64,000 bases of DNA from Streptococcus tangpeifui (GCF_011038795.1 NZ_JAAKDU010000012.1:1-64000); one strand, 5' to 3'; positions 46,955 to 55,693 are shown, counted from the stretch's first letter. Program-made: numbers and translations. Notes: generated by a model not told the origin, from the sequence alone.

Positions 46955-48106
46955 GTGAAAAAAGTTCTAATTTTTGGTATGAATGAGAACCCTGGCGGGG
47001 TCGAATCTTTCTTGATGAATTATGTTAGGCGATTTGATCAAACCAAACTTCATGTCGATTTTTTATGTAATTCCATGAGTCCCATCGCCTATGAAGATGA
47101 GCTTGTTCAAAAGGGAGCAAGCGTTTTTCATGTGACGGCTCGCAGCCAAAACCCCTTCAAATACTATGGCGAGCTCCGTCAATTCTTTGAGGTACATGCC
47201 AAGGACTATGATGCCCTCTGGGTCAATATCAATAGCCTAGCTAATATTGACTATCTCAAGCAGGCTAAGAAGTACGGAATTCCCGTACGTATTGTTCACA
47301 GCCATAATAGTCAGAATATGGACAGCCGCTTGCGGGGGAAGCTCCACAACTACAATAAAAAGCGGATTGCTAAGTGGGCAACAGACTTTTGGGCCTGTTC
47401 GGACAAGGCTGCCGCTTGGTTCTATGAGGGAGAGGCCCTCAAGCAGGCTAAGATTATTCCCAATGCCATTGATATTGAGGCCAGTCGCTTTTCTGAAGCA
47501 GCCCGCCAGTCTATCCGTCAGCAGTATCAGCTCCAAGATGCCTATGTTATTGGCCATGTCGGTCGCCTGCATTTTCAGAAAAATCAAGATTTTATCCTCC
47601 GTGTGTTTGCTGAGCTGGTCAAAACGAAGTCCCAAGCTCGCTTGGTTTTGATTGGTCAGGGAGATGATGAAGCCATGCTCAAGGCTTTGGCTGACGAGTT
47701 AGGCGTGGCTGATAAGGTAATCTTTGCTGGTGTGCAAAAGAATGTTTCCGAATGGCTCAGTGCCTTTGATCTCTTTTTCTTCCCGTCCAAGTTTGAAGGC
47801 CTGCCCTTAGCACCTTTTGAAGCTCAGGCCAATGGCTTGCCAGTGTTAGTGTCAGCAGAAGGGGTGCCTGAGGAGAATAAGATTAATCCTAACGTTTATT
47901 TTGCCTCGTTAGAAAAATCGCCTAAGGACTGGGCAGAACTGATCCAAAAGCTGTCTGAACAGGACAGTCGCCTGTCTGAGCAAGAAACTGCTCAGCACTT
48001 TCAAAACTCTGGTTATGACATCCGCTATGCCGCACAAGAGTTAGAAAACAACCTGCTGAACATTCTTAACCAGAGAGGGAAAGGAAATGATAATGCCCAA
48101 AATTGA
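46955..48106 (+). CDS. GT4 family glycosyltransferase
   Basis: A ~383-residue GT-B enzyme with KVLIFGMNENPGGVESFLMNYVR, IGHVGRLHFQKNQDF and the C-terminal E-x7-E region FFPSKFEGLPLAPFEAQANGLPV. GTG 46955 with AAAGG upstream is preferred; an in-frame ATG at 46931 would overlap the previous gene by 20 nt. It overlaps the Stealth gene by 14 nt. Confidence 0.88.
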   Translation: MKKVLIFGMNENPGGVESFLMNYVRRFDQTKLHVDFLCNSMSPIAYEDELVQKGASVFHVTARSQNPFKYYGELRQFFEVHAKDYDALWVNINSLANIDYLKQAKKYGIPVRIVHSHNSQNMDSRLRGKLHNYNKKRIAKWATDFWACSDKAAAWFYEGEALKQAKIIPNAIDIEASRFSEAARQSIRQQYQLQDAYVIGHVGRLHFQKNQDFILRVFAELVKTKSQARLVLIGQGDDEAMLKALADELGVADKVIFAGVQKNVSEWLSAFDLFFFPSKFEGLPLAPFEAQANGLPVLVSAEGVPEENKINPNVYFASLEKSPKDWAELIQKLSEQDSRLSEQETAQHFQNSGYDIRYAAQELENNLLNILNQRGKGNDNAQN

Positions 48107-49085
48107 TTTTGTAGTTCCTTGGGTGGACGGCAGTGATCCCGATTGGCGCAAGAACAAGGCTAAGTATGAGGTCGGTCCAAGTGTGGAGGCGCCTCAGGCA
48201 GATAGTGTTAACCGTTACCGAGAAATGTCTGCTTTTAACTACTGGTTTCGGGCGGTTGAAGCCTATGCTCCTTGGGTTAATAAAATTTTCTTTGTCACCT
48301 ACGGCCATGTTCCTGACTGGCTGGATACCAGCCACCCCAAATTACGCTTGGTTCGGCATGAGGATTATATTCCAAAGGATTACTTGCCAACCTTTAATTC
48401 TAACGTGATTGAGCTCAATCTGCATCGTATTCCTGACTTGGGTGAGCATTTTGTCCTTTTTGGTGACGATATGTTTATCAATCGCCCTGTTGATCCGGAT
48501 GATTTCTTCCACAAGGGTTTGCCGAGGCTGCAAGCCATCTATCGTCCGATCATTCCTAGAGGTGAATTTGATCATATCGAGGTTAATAATGGCCGCCTGC
48601 TCAACAAGTATTTTTATCACAAGCCTAATTTAAAAAAACATTTAGGCAAATATTTTAATTATCGCTATGGCAAGTTTAATCTCTATAACTTCCTGAGTCT
48701 CTTTTATTCAGGAATCATGGGCTATGAAGATGCTCATGTTGGGATGCCTTCGCTCAAATCCACCTATGCCGAGGTTTGGGGCAAGGAAGCGGCCTATCTA
48801 GACGAGATGTGCCGCAATCGCATCCGCAGCAGTCAGGATATCAACCATTGGGCTATGAGTTATTGGAACATTGAGACCAATCGCTTTTATCCGCAAACCC
48901 GAAAAATTGGGAAGTATATTCCGATTGCAGATAAGGATCAGATTGCTAAATTCGTTCGTCAGTCGGCCTATAAGATGGTTTGTATCAATGATGATGAAAG
49001 TTCTGTTGACTTTCAAGCAGAGAATGCCTGGATTAGTAAAATTTTAGCGGAAAAGTTTCCTGACAAGTCTTCCTTTGAGAAATAG
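48093..49085 (+). CDS. Stealth-family polysaccharide phosphotransferase
   Basis: A 330-residue protein with Stealth conserved regions: CR1 IDFVVPWVDGSDPDWR, CR2 MSAFNYWFRAVEAYAPWVNKIFFVTYGHVPDWLD, CR3 FNSNVIELNLHRIPDLGEHFVLFGDDMFINRPV, and a short CR4. Such enzymes transfer hexose-1-phosphate, so the repeat unit probably has a phosphodiester. In oral streptococcal receptor polysaccharides WefC plays this role. ATG 48093 has AAGGA 8 nt upstream; ATG 48087 is too close to it. Confidence 0.92.
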   Translation: MPKIDFVVPWVDGSDPDWRKNKAKYEVGPSVEAPQADSVNRYREMSAFNYWFRAVEAYAPWVNKIFFVTYGHVPDWLDTSHPKLRLVRHEDYIPKDYLPTFNSNVIELNLHRIPDLGEHFVLFGDDMFINRPVDPDDFFHKGLPRLQAIYRPIIPRGEFDHIEVNNGRLLNKYFYHKPNLKKHLGKYFNYRYGKFNLYNFLSLFYSGIMGYEDAHVGMPSLKSTYAEVWGKEAAYLDEMCRNRIRSSQDINHWAMSYWNIETNRFYPQTRKIGKYIPIADKDQIAKFVRQSAYKMVCINDDESSVDFQAENAWISKILAEKFPDKSSFEK

Positions 49086-49099
49086 AACAGAAAATAATA

Positions 49100-50161
49100 A
49101 TGAAAAAATATCAAATTGTTGAAGTGCGCAGCGCTGATATGCAGCATGCTGGCAGTAAGGCAACAAGTGATGTTGCCAAGATTGTAGAATCGCAAGGTTT
49201 TGAGACTCTTAATATTCGACTGCAGTTGCAAAAATCTAGTTTTTTGACTAAGCTGGTTAATCAAATCGTTTTTTATCAAGATTGGAAAAGAGCTTATCAG
49301 AAGATTGAAAAGGGGAGTACCGTCCTTTTGCAGCATCCTTTTCATCACCGTCAGTTGGGACGAGAAAAGTTTTTGCGTCGTTTGAAGAAAAAGAAGCAGA
49401 TCCGTTTCATCTGCCTGGTCCATGATGTAGAGGAGCTTCGCAATGTGGCCTATCTCAATAATGATCAGCATAGGAAAGAATTTGATTGCATGCTAGAGCT
49501 GGCTGATCAGCTGATTGTCCATAATCAGGCTATGAAGGACTTTTTTCTGTCCAAGGGTCTGTCTGAGGACAAGCTGGTGGTGTTAGGAATTTTTGACTAC
49601 CTAACCGAATTTGAGCCAGCAGAGGCCCGATTTTCTAAGTCAGTGACCATCGCTGGCAACCTCAGTTCGCATAAGAGTCCCTATATTGAAAAAATTGCTG
49701 ACATCAATGGTTTGAGCTTTGATCTTTACGGACCTAACTATGTGCAGCAAAAAGCTAAGGATCAAGTCCGTTACCACGGCTCCTTCCCACCTAATCAGTT
49801 ACCCAGCCAGCTTAAGCAAGGCTTTGGCTTGGTCTGGGATGGGGATTCGATTGATGAATGTAACGGTCCCTTTGGGAACTACTTGCGTTACAACAACCCT
49901 CACAAGCTATCCCTCTATATTGCCTCTGGTTTGCCAGTTATTGTTTGGAGTCAGTCAGCTTTGGCTGGCTTTGTGCAGGATCAGGGAATTGGTCTGATTG
50001 TTGATAGCCTGCAGGATTTGCCGCAAGACTTTGCTGGCTTAACTCAGGCTAGCTACCAGAGTTTTGCCCAAAACAGTTTACGACTCAGTCGTGACCTCCG
50101 CTCAGGTCGCTATACTAAACAGGCGGTAGGTGAGGCAGTTGCTAGGCTGAACGGCCGCTGA
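49100..50161 (+). CDS. Galactofuranosyltransferase-like GT-B protein (copy 1)
   Basis: A 353-residue protein. VHDVEELRNVAYLNNDQ, QLIVHNQAMKDFF, GNLSSHKSPYI, FGLVWDGDSIDECNGPFGNYLRYNNPHKLSLYIASGLPVIVWSQSALA match the streptococcal WefE/Gtf3-like family that adds Galf or glucose. The nearby glf favours Galf as donor. A paralogue with the same layout follows immediately. Confidence 0.85.
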   Translation: MKKYQIVEVRSADMQHAGSKATSDVAKIVESQGFETLNIRLQLQKSSFLTKLVNQIVFYQDWKRAYQKIEKGSTVLLQHPFHHRQLGREKFLRRLKKKKQIRFICLVHDVEELRNVAYLNNDQHRKEFDCMLELADQLIVHNQAMKDFFLSKGLSEDKLVVLGIFDYLTEFEPAEARFSKSVTIAGNLSSHKSPYIEKIADINGLSFDLYGPNYVQQKAKDQVRYHGSFPPNQLPSQLKQGFGLVWDGDSIDECNGPFGNYLRYNNPHKLSLYIASGLPVIVWSQSALAGFVQDQGIGLIVDSLQDLPQDFAGLTQASYQSFAQNSLRLSRDLRSGRYTKQAVGEAVARLNGR

Positions 50162-50205
50162 CTCTCTTGCCTTTGCGACTGATTTTCTAGCACAGTGGAT
50201 AAAAA

Positions 50206-51222
50206 ATGACAAAAAAATATTTATTAGATTTTATCAGAGATGATACCAATACTGCGGCTTCTAAGGCCGAGCGTGATGTTAGCAGTTTTCTTAAAACGAT
50301 GGGCTTTTTAGGTATTAATTACGACATGAGCCTTCCCAGAGCTGTTAAGATTTTGGGTGAGGACTATATCTTAGCCAAGAAAATCAAAGGGATTCAGGCT
50401 GACGACATCTGCTTTCTGCAGTACTCCATGTTCGGCCGCCCTTCATTGAAGAAGCTCTTCAAGAAATTAGCTTTTAATCGGCACAAGATTCTTCTCATCC
50501 ATGATATTGAAACCCTGCGGGAGCAAAGGGAAGCTGGTCAAGTTGCAGAAGAACTGGCTCTCTTTCAGGAAGCCCAGTGTCTGATTGTCCATAATGACCG
50601 GATGATAAACTGGCTGCGTAACCAAGGCCTTGAAGTCCCGATAATCTCCTTAGAAATTTTTGACTACGCTCAGCCTGTCGATCTGCCAGAGGAAACTGTC
50701 CAGAATTGGAAAACAGTGGTCTTTGCAGGAAATTTGGATAAGAGTGGCTTTTTGAGTAAACTTCATACGCAAACACCTTTTTACCTCTACGGTCTCAAGA
50801 GCGATGCCCAGCCTTATCCGGAAAAATTGACCTATTGCGGGTCAAAGACATCTACGGAGATTCCATCAACAATTAGTCAATACGGTTTTGGTCTTGTTTG
50901 GGATGGTCCTGCGGTGGATTCTTGTCAAGGACCTTTTGGCGACTATATGCGCTACAACAATCCTCATAAGGTTTCGCTTTATCTCAGCACTAATCTGCCA
51001 GTCATCATCTGGAAAGAGGCGGCTCTAGCCTCCTTTATCGAGGACCATGGTTTGGGCTTAACCCTAGATTCTCTGGCAGACTTAGATAACCGACTGGCTC
51101 AACTGAGTCAAGATGACTATGACCAGATGAAAGCTAATTGCAAGGCCATGGGCAAACAACTACGAAACGGCTACTACACCATCAAGGCTGCTCAAGCAGC
51201 GGTGGAAGTGGTTATTAAATGA
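50206..51222 (+). CDS. Galactofuranosyltransferase-like GT-B protein (copy 2)
   Basis: A 338-residue paralogue of the previous gene. It shares DDTNTAASKAERDVSSFLKTMGF, LIHDIETLREQREAGQ, FAGNLDKSGFLSKL and FGLVWDGPAVDSCQGPFGDYMRYNNPHKVSLYLSTNLPVI. The two are diverged rather than identical, so they probably make different linkages. Confidence 0.85.
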   Translation: MTKKYLLDFIRDDTNTAASKAERDVSSFLKTMGFLGINYDMSLPRAVKILGEDYILAKKIKGIQADDICFLQYSMFGRPSLKKLFKKLAFNRHKILLIHDIETLREQREAGQVAEELALFQEAQCLIVHNDRMINWLRNQGLEVPIISLEIFDYAQPVDLPEETVQNWKTVVFAGNLDKSGFLSKLHTQTPFYLYGLKSDAQPYPEKLTYCGSKTSTEIPSTISQYGFGLVWDGPAVDSCQGPFGDYMRYNNPHKVSLYLSTNLPVIIWKEAALASFIEDHGLGLTLDSLADLDNRLAQLSQDDYDQMKANCKAMGKQLRNGYYTIKAAQAAVEVVIK

Positions 51223-51237
51223 TAAGAGGAGACTCAG

Positions 51238-52245
51238 ATGAAACGTATTCAATGGTTGGATTTTGGTAAGGGATTTACTATCTTTTTGGTGCTAATTGGT
51301 CATGTCTTTAAGGGCATGCAGACCTCAGGGGCTTTTGAGGCCTATCATAACAGTTTTCAATTTATTATCCAGTGTTTTTATATCTTCCATATACCGGTTT
51401 TCTTTGCCCTATCAGGTTACCTCTTTAAGCCGGTCAAAGATCTGCAGGCTTATCCCAAGTATGTTCTCAAGAAATCCTTGAATCTCCTGATTCCCTATCT
51501 TCTCTTTTGTGTGACTTACTTCTTTTTCCAGAAATTAGGTGGTGGGAGCGTCAGAGAGGGGACTTCGCTGGTGGATTTATTAGCTATTTATAAGCGACCG
51601 ATTGCCGTCTCTTGGTATCTTTATGTGCTTTGGGGTGTCAGCCTCTACGTTGGTTTGCTCTCAGTTTTCATCAAGGATCAGAAGAAGTTCTTGGCTGTAA
51701 CTGCTGTTACCAGTATTCTCAGCTATCCCTTACATTCTTCGATCTTCCTCCTGCAAGGAACCCTGCTCTGGTCTGGTATCTATTGTCTGGGACATTTCTT
51801 GAGTCAAGTATCACTGGAAAAGTTAGCCCCCCACCTAACTCAGAAAGTTTTGGTCATCTTGGCTTTAATAGCTCTTTACCTGTTCTGGTGGATCCAGTTT
51901 GATTTCAAAAATGGGGTCAGCTACCTAACCCCTGGCCCAGAAGGACTGGTCTTTGTTCTTAGTGTTTTTCTGGCCTTCTTGATTTATCCGCGTCTGCCTC
52001 GCAACAGCTTTTTCAACTATTTTGCGGATAAGGGAAAATCCAGCCTGATCATTTATATCTTCCATTCACCAGTGCTCAGTGCCATTCGGATTATGCTTCT
52101 GCGGCTTGGAGTTCAAAGCATGCTCCTCCATGTCCTGATTGGTATTGCAGGCGGTTGGCTGATTAGCCTCTTTATCGCCTACCTCTTCAATAAGGTGAAA
52201 TTTCTCAATTTCTTTGTTGCTCCGACTAAGTATATTAGATTTTAA
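51238..52245 (+). CDS. Acyltransferase 3 family membrane protein (sugar O-acetylase)
   Basis: A 335-residue protein with about ten membrane helices. KRIQWLDFGKGFTIFLVLIGHVFKGM carries the conserved His, and FQFIIQCFYIFHIPVFFALSGYLFKPV is the second signature. It probably O-acetylates the polysaccharide. It is the last gene of the locus, 15 nt after the Galf-transferase; no clear terminator follows before the AbiF RNA. Confidence 0.88.
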   Translation: MKRIQWLDFGKGFTIFLVLIGHVFKGMQTSGAFEAYHNSFQFIIQCFYIFHIPVFFALSGYLFKPVKDLQAYPKYVLKKSLNLLIPYLLFCVTYFFFQKLGGGSVREGTSLVDLLAIYKRPIAVSWYLYVLWGVSLYVGLLSVFIKDQKKFLAVTAVTSILSYPLHSSIFLLQGTLLWSGIYCLGHFLSQVSLEKLAPHLTQKVLVILALIALYLFWWIQFDFKNGVSYLTPGPEGLVFVLSVFLAFLIYPRLPRNSFFNYFADKGKSSLIIYIFHSPVLSAIRIMLLRLGVQSMLLHVLIGIAGGWLISLFIAYLFNKVKFLNFFVAPTKYIRF

Positions 52246-52270
52246 AAATAATTATTTTAACTTTTATATT

Positions 52271-52360
52271 GCAAACACGCAGTGCGTGTGTTAACATATG
52301 TATAAGATGACAACCCCCCACTTCCTTATGGACAGATACGTCTGACGTGGGGCTTTTTTT
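52271..52360 (+). ncRNA. AbiF-type noncoding RNA
   Basis: A short hairpin ACACGC-AGT-GCGTGT (52275-52289) is followed by CCCCAC (52316-52321) pairing with GTGGGG (52347-52352) around an inner CAGA-TACG-TCTG hairpin, then C and seven Ts. It lies 17 nt before a truncated abiF start. This matches, as I recall it, the abiF RNA motif described upstream of abiF genes in Firmicutes. TATATT at 52265-52270 could be its -10. Confidence 0.75.
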
Positions 52361-52377
52361 GTTGTAAAGGAGAAAAA

Positions 52378-52623
52378 ATGAGTGATAAACCAGTTGCACT
52401 TTCATGGAAGGAACAGTTAGACCTTTTCAAAAGTAGAGGAATGATTGTCCATAAAGGTGATATTGATAAACTAAAAAATATTAGTTATTATCGCCTAAAG
52501 GAGTTTGCTCGCCCTCTGTCCACGGTTAAAAAATGCCAAAATCATACTGAAATCAGTTATGATGGGATAGAATTCAAAGAGGTTCTTAGCCGTTATTATC
52601 AAGACAAAAATTTGAGAATTTAG
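52378..52623 (+). pseudogene. Truncated abiF (Abi_2 family)
   Basis: 81 residues of the N-terminus of an AbiD/AbiF (Abi_2) protein: SWKEQLDLFKSRGMIVHKG, DIDKLKNISYYRLKEFARPL and a FKEVLSRYYQDKNLR segment. A stop follows at 52621. Full-length proteins have about 300 residues, so the HEPN-like catalytic parts are missing. A possible remnant (NFYKRNKWWQY) appears in another frame near 52628-52660. AAAGGAG precedes the ATG. The gene is broken, but its start region and RNA are intact. Confidence 0.85.
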
Positions 52624-52915
52624 TACAAAATTTTTATAAAAGGAATAAATGGTGGCAATATTGACATCATATTCTTTACTAAGTTAGGAACAAGCCCCCG
52701 CATTTTTTCTTAGCTCAGATATTCATTTATCGTCGTAATTTAATTTCATAAGAAAAGCACCCCAAAAGTTAGACACAAAATCTAACTTTTGGGGTGCCGT
52801 TCATATAGCAGATGACAAAAGGATTTTTTTATAAAGGATGCCATCAATAGAATATTATTGCGTACGTTCAAGTGGAATTAATTAAATATAACAGCAGATA
52901 AGAAAGCAAACTAAT
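52624..52915. other. Intergenic region after truncated abiF
   Basis: AT-rich sequence with no gene except the perfect inverted repeat at 52757-52797 and possible abiF debris. Confidence 0.5.
52757..52797. repeat. Perfect 17-bp inverted repeat
   Basis: GCACCCCAAAAGTTAGA (52757-52773), a 7-nt loop CACAAAA, then its exact complement to 52797. This type of hairpin is found at the ends of streptococcal IS3-family elements and as terminators. No transposase adjoins, so it is probably a leftover. Confidence 0.75.
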
Positions 52916-53527
52916 TTACAATTTTTCAAGTATTTTACCAAGTAGTTCTTCTAACTTCCCTAAATCTCCATAGACTGTTCCGTCCATATAAAGATTATAA
53001 ATGTCATCATCTTGTTCAACGCGTATTTGTGCCGAATATCCTTTTGATAGTGCTAAAGAACGAATAACTTCTCGTTGAGTTCGTCCGTTACCTTCTCGAA
53101 AAGGATGGAAATAATTAAGGTTATCAAGGATTTTTGCTAATTGTTTAATAATCTCATCTTTTGAATTAGCCGTTTGATGATAGGTATGAATAAGCTGGTT
53201 CATATAGGTTTCAGCGGTGTTAAAAGATTGTAATGGCATAAAAGGATTACCACTTTTTGAAATATTAACCCTACGATATTGCCCTGCCCAAGAATAAACA
53301 TCTTGAAACAAATAGTTGTGAATAGCTAAAATATCACTAATAGAATTGACCTCAATAGTCTTTAATCGCAAGTCTGCGAGCCTTCTAGTAACGAATAAAT
53401 GTTCGTTTCGATAGGCTTCTTCAATATTTGTAATGTTTTGTTTGTTGATTAAGACTGTAGAATTTGGATAGGTGTATTGATTATTAGGGTCAATGTACTC
53501 ATAGCCTTCGTATTGATTTTTAACCAA
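52916..53527 (-). CDS. Fic-domain toxin (class I)
   Basis: A 203-residue Fic protein. The active-site loop HPFREGNGRTQR matches HPFx[D/E]GNGRxxR, the flap region is YSWAGQYRRVNISKSG, and no inhibitory motif lies inside. It should transfer AMP (or another nucleotide moiety) to target proteins. The 62-residue gene upstream overlaps it by 8 nt and carries the inhibitory helix, making a toxin-antitoxin pair. Confidence 0.92.
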   Translation of the reverse strand: MVKNQYEGYEYIDPNNQYTYPNSTVLINKQNITNIEEAYRNEHLFVTRRLADLRLKTIEVNSISDILAIHNYLFQDVYSWAGQYRRVNISKSGNPFMPLQSFNTAETYMNQLIHTYHQTANSKDEIIKQLAKILDNLNYFHPFREGNGRTQREVIRSLALSKGYSAQIRVEQDDDIYNLYMDGTVYGDLGKLEELLGKILEKL

Positions 53528-53708
53528 GGTTCAATTCCTTTCGCCTGTTGATAACATAAGCTTTTAAATCAATCACATCTTGAACAGTCGGTTCATAATT
53601 TTCAATCATTGATGAACCAATGGCATACCAGACGGTATCAAAATCTGTAAAGTTATCAAAAGGAATCCCTAAAATTGTTAATTCTTCCTTATTTACATCA
53701 AGGGTCAT
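53520..53708 (-). CDS. Fic antitoxin (VbhA-like)
   Basis: A 62-residue helical protein with the Fic-inhibition motif [S/T]xxxE[G/N] present as SSMIEN. In this family the Glu blocks the gamma-phosphate site of the partner Fic protein. AAGGAGG precedes the ATG, and an extended -10 (TGGTACAAT, complementary to 53738-53746) lies 30 nt upstream. The stop overlaps the toxin start by 8 nt, so synthesis is coupled. Confidence 0.85.
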   Translation of the reverse strand: MTLDVNKEELTILGIPFDNFTDFDTVWYAIGSSMIENYEPTVQDVIDLKAYVINRRKELNLG

Positions 53709-54096
53709 AGCACACCTCCTTGTATAACAGTGTCTCTATTGTACCATAAAATAAGTATGTTCACATGAAGAGATAAGAACTGAAAGATAGATTGGGTTAA
53801 ATTAAATGTAGGTTTTATCATAAAAAGAAATAATAGAGGTGTAGCATGGAGCCATATATCACAGAAGAAAGTAGGATTGAATAGGTTACACTAAACTAGA
53901 CAGAATTTATAAAGTGTTCTACACTTAAACCAACAAGGAGAACCATACCCTAATATATTGGTGGAGAATATCGTCATGCAGTTTTAGATGATAACATAAA
54001 AGCCACTATTGTTCCGCAAATGTCTTAATGTTATTCCGCAAATAGACCTATTGTTCCGAAAATGCTACAATTGAAGTCAGAAAAGAGGTAGAGCAG
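53709..54096. other. Divergent intergenic region between two Fic loci
   Basis: It contains the antitoxin promoter, a short open frame at 53845 (MEPYITEESRIE), a fragment reading IGGEYRHAVLDD near 53955-53990 that looks like mobile-element debris, and the operator-like repeats at 54009-54063. Confidence 0.5.
54009..54063 (+). repeat. Three operator-like direct repeats upstream of HTH-Fic gene
   Basis: TTGTTCCGCAAAT (54009), TTATTCCGCAAAT (54031) and TTGTTCCGAAAAT (54051) are spaced 22 and 20 nt apart, about two helical turns. Their position 34 nt before the start suggests autoregulatory binding sites for the HTH domain of the downstream protein. Confidence 0.7.
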
Positions 54097-54990
54097 ATGT
54101 ACATTACAACAAAAGAAGCTGCTGAACGTTGGGGAATCTCTGATAGGCGCGTGCGAACCTTGTGTGTTCAAGGGAAAATTGAAGGCGCTTATCGCGATGG
54201 GAAAATTTGGAGAATACCAGCGGATGCAGCACAGCCAAGTGATGGTCGTTATAAAAAGGCTTCTAGTTTACTATCAGTGATTGAAGAGAAAAAGTCACTC
54301 CTAGCAACAAGGAGGCCTTTGACTAGTGGTGAGCTAGATAGGCTAAATGAGGAATTTCTTGTAGAGTACACCTATAATTCTAATGCGATTGAAGGAAATA
54401 CCTTGACCCTTCGGGAAACCGATATGGTGCTAAGAGGGTTGACCATTGATCAGAAACCTTTGAAGGATCACCTTGAGGCCATTGGTCACAAGGAAGCCTT
54501 TCAATTTGTGCAAACACTGGTTTCAGAAAACCATCTCTTAACGGAGCAAGTCATTAAAGATATTCATTACCTTGTTCTGTCAGATAAAAAGGAAGATAGA
54601 GGTGTCTATAGAAAAGTTCCTGTTAGAATCATGGGAGCTGCTAATGAACCCACTTCGCCTTATATGATACGCCCTAAGATAGAGCGGCTTCTGCAAGATT
54701 ATCAAAAGGATTCAAGCTCAATCATTACCAAGCTAGCCAAATTTCATATCGATTTTGAAAGTATCCATCCCTTTATTGATGGCAACGGCCGAACAGGCCG
54801 GCTTTTGGTTAATCTTGAGTTGATGAAAGCAGGATTGCCACCGATTGATATTAAATTTACAGATCGTCTATCTTATTATAAAGCTTTTGATGACTTTCAT
54901 GCCAAAGGTCAAGTGTCTACCATGGAAGATTTGTTTGCTAAGTACGTCAACGAACGTTTAGATGAATACTTAGCAATTTTAGTAGAGTAA
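54097..54990 (+). CDS. HTH-Fic protein (class II, self-inhibited)
   Basis: A 297-residue protein. Residues 1-45 form a MerR/excisionase-like HTH (MYITTKEAAERWGISDRRVRTLCVQGKIEGAYRDGKIWRIP). An inhibitory helix with NSNAIEGN (motif SxxxEG) at ~95-103 precedes the Fic core, with active loop HPFIDGNGRTGR. This is class II architecture, where the inhibitor is in the same chain. It is not co-directional with the first Fic pair. AGAGGTAGAGC precedes the ATG. Confidence 0.93.
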   Translation: MYITTKEAAERWGISDRRVRTLCVQGKIEGAYRDGKIWRIPADAAQPSDGRYKKASSLLSVIEEKKSLLATRRPLTSGELDRLNEEFLVEYTYNSNAIEGNTLTLRETDMVLRGLTIDQKPLKDHLEAIGHKEAFQFVQTLVSENHLLTEQVIKDIHYLVLSDKKEDRGVYRKVPVRIMGAANEPTSPYMIRPKIERLLQDYQKDSSSIITKLAKFHIDFESIHPFIDGNGRTGRLLVNLELMKAGLPPIDIKFTDRLSYYKAFDDFHAKGQVSTMEDLFAKYVNERLDEYLAILVE

Positions 54991-55033
54991 AAAAGACAAC
55001 AAACCACGAGGTATAGTTGAGCCCACTGAAAAA

Positions 55034-55056
55034 GTCATCAATTGATGGCTTTTTTT
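55034..55056 (+). terminator. Terminator of HTH-Fic gene
   Basis: GTCATC-AATT-GATGGC stem (one T-G pair) and a run of Ts. Confidence 0.75.
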
Positions 55057-55080
55057 CTATACTAAAGTTTAGGCGATTGT

Positions 55081-55693
55081 ATGCTTGATAATCAGTTAAC
55101 TTTAGAAGTTAGTCCCTATTTCAAACTCTATGATATCGTTGTTCCAAAGACTCATTTTTTTACGCCAATTAATGGAGCTCTGTGATTTCAGTTTTATTTA
55201 TAATGAATTGGAAAAGAACTATCGTCTTGACTTTGGACGCAATTACCAATCATGATGTTTAAATATCTCTTATTAAAAGACATTTATAAGTTGTTCGATT
55301 TCGATGTGGTGGAGCGCTCGTCTTCAGATATGGCCTTTAAATGTTTTTCTCGGTTTAGTCCTAGAGGATTCTGTCATTGAACCGTCCTCTCTGACAAAAT
55401 TCCGGAAACTTCGGATCAAAGATGGACACTTACTTGACTTATTAATCCATAAATCCGTTCAAATCGCCATTGAACACCATTTGATTACCAGTAAGATTCT
55501 CATTATGGAGGCGACTCATACCAGAGCTCATTACAATCACAAGAAACCGCATGAAGTTTTTCGGGAGTGCTCAAAAGCCTTGCGTAAAACGATTTACCAG
55601 TATTCAGAAGATAATAAGGCTAAGCCTCAAGAAGATAATCTTGAGGCTGAATTAAGCTATACACAAGCATTGATAGAACCCAAACTTATATAG
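55081..55693 (+). pseudogene. IS1182-family transposase relic
   Basis: MLDNQLTLEVSPYFKLYDIVVPKTHF at 55081 is the IS1182-type N-terminus. The frame then shifts (FIYNELEKNYRLDFGRN in another frame) and resumes as SLTKFRKLRIKDGHLLDLLIHKSVQIAIEHHLI..SKILIMEATHTRAHYNHKKPHEVF, ending after SYTQALIE at 55693. About 190 of ~450-500 residues remain, with at least two frameshifts. No terminal repeats were identified. Confidence 0.88.

Noticed and set aside
53845..53990. A third toxin-antitoxin gene or transposase orfA between the Fic loci
   Set aside because: Only a 12-codon frame and a short IGGEYRHAVLDD fragment are readable; too little to name.
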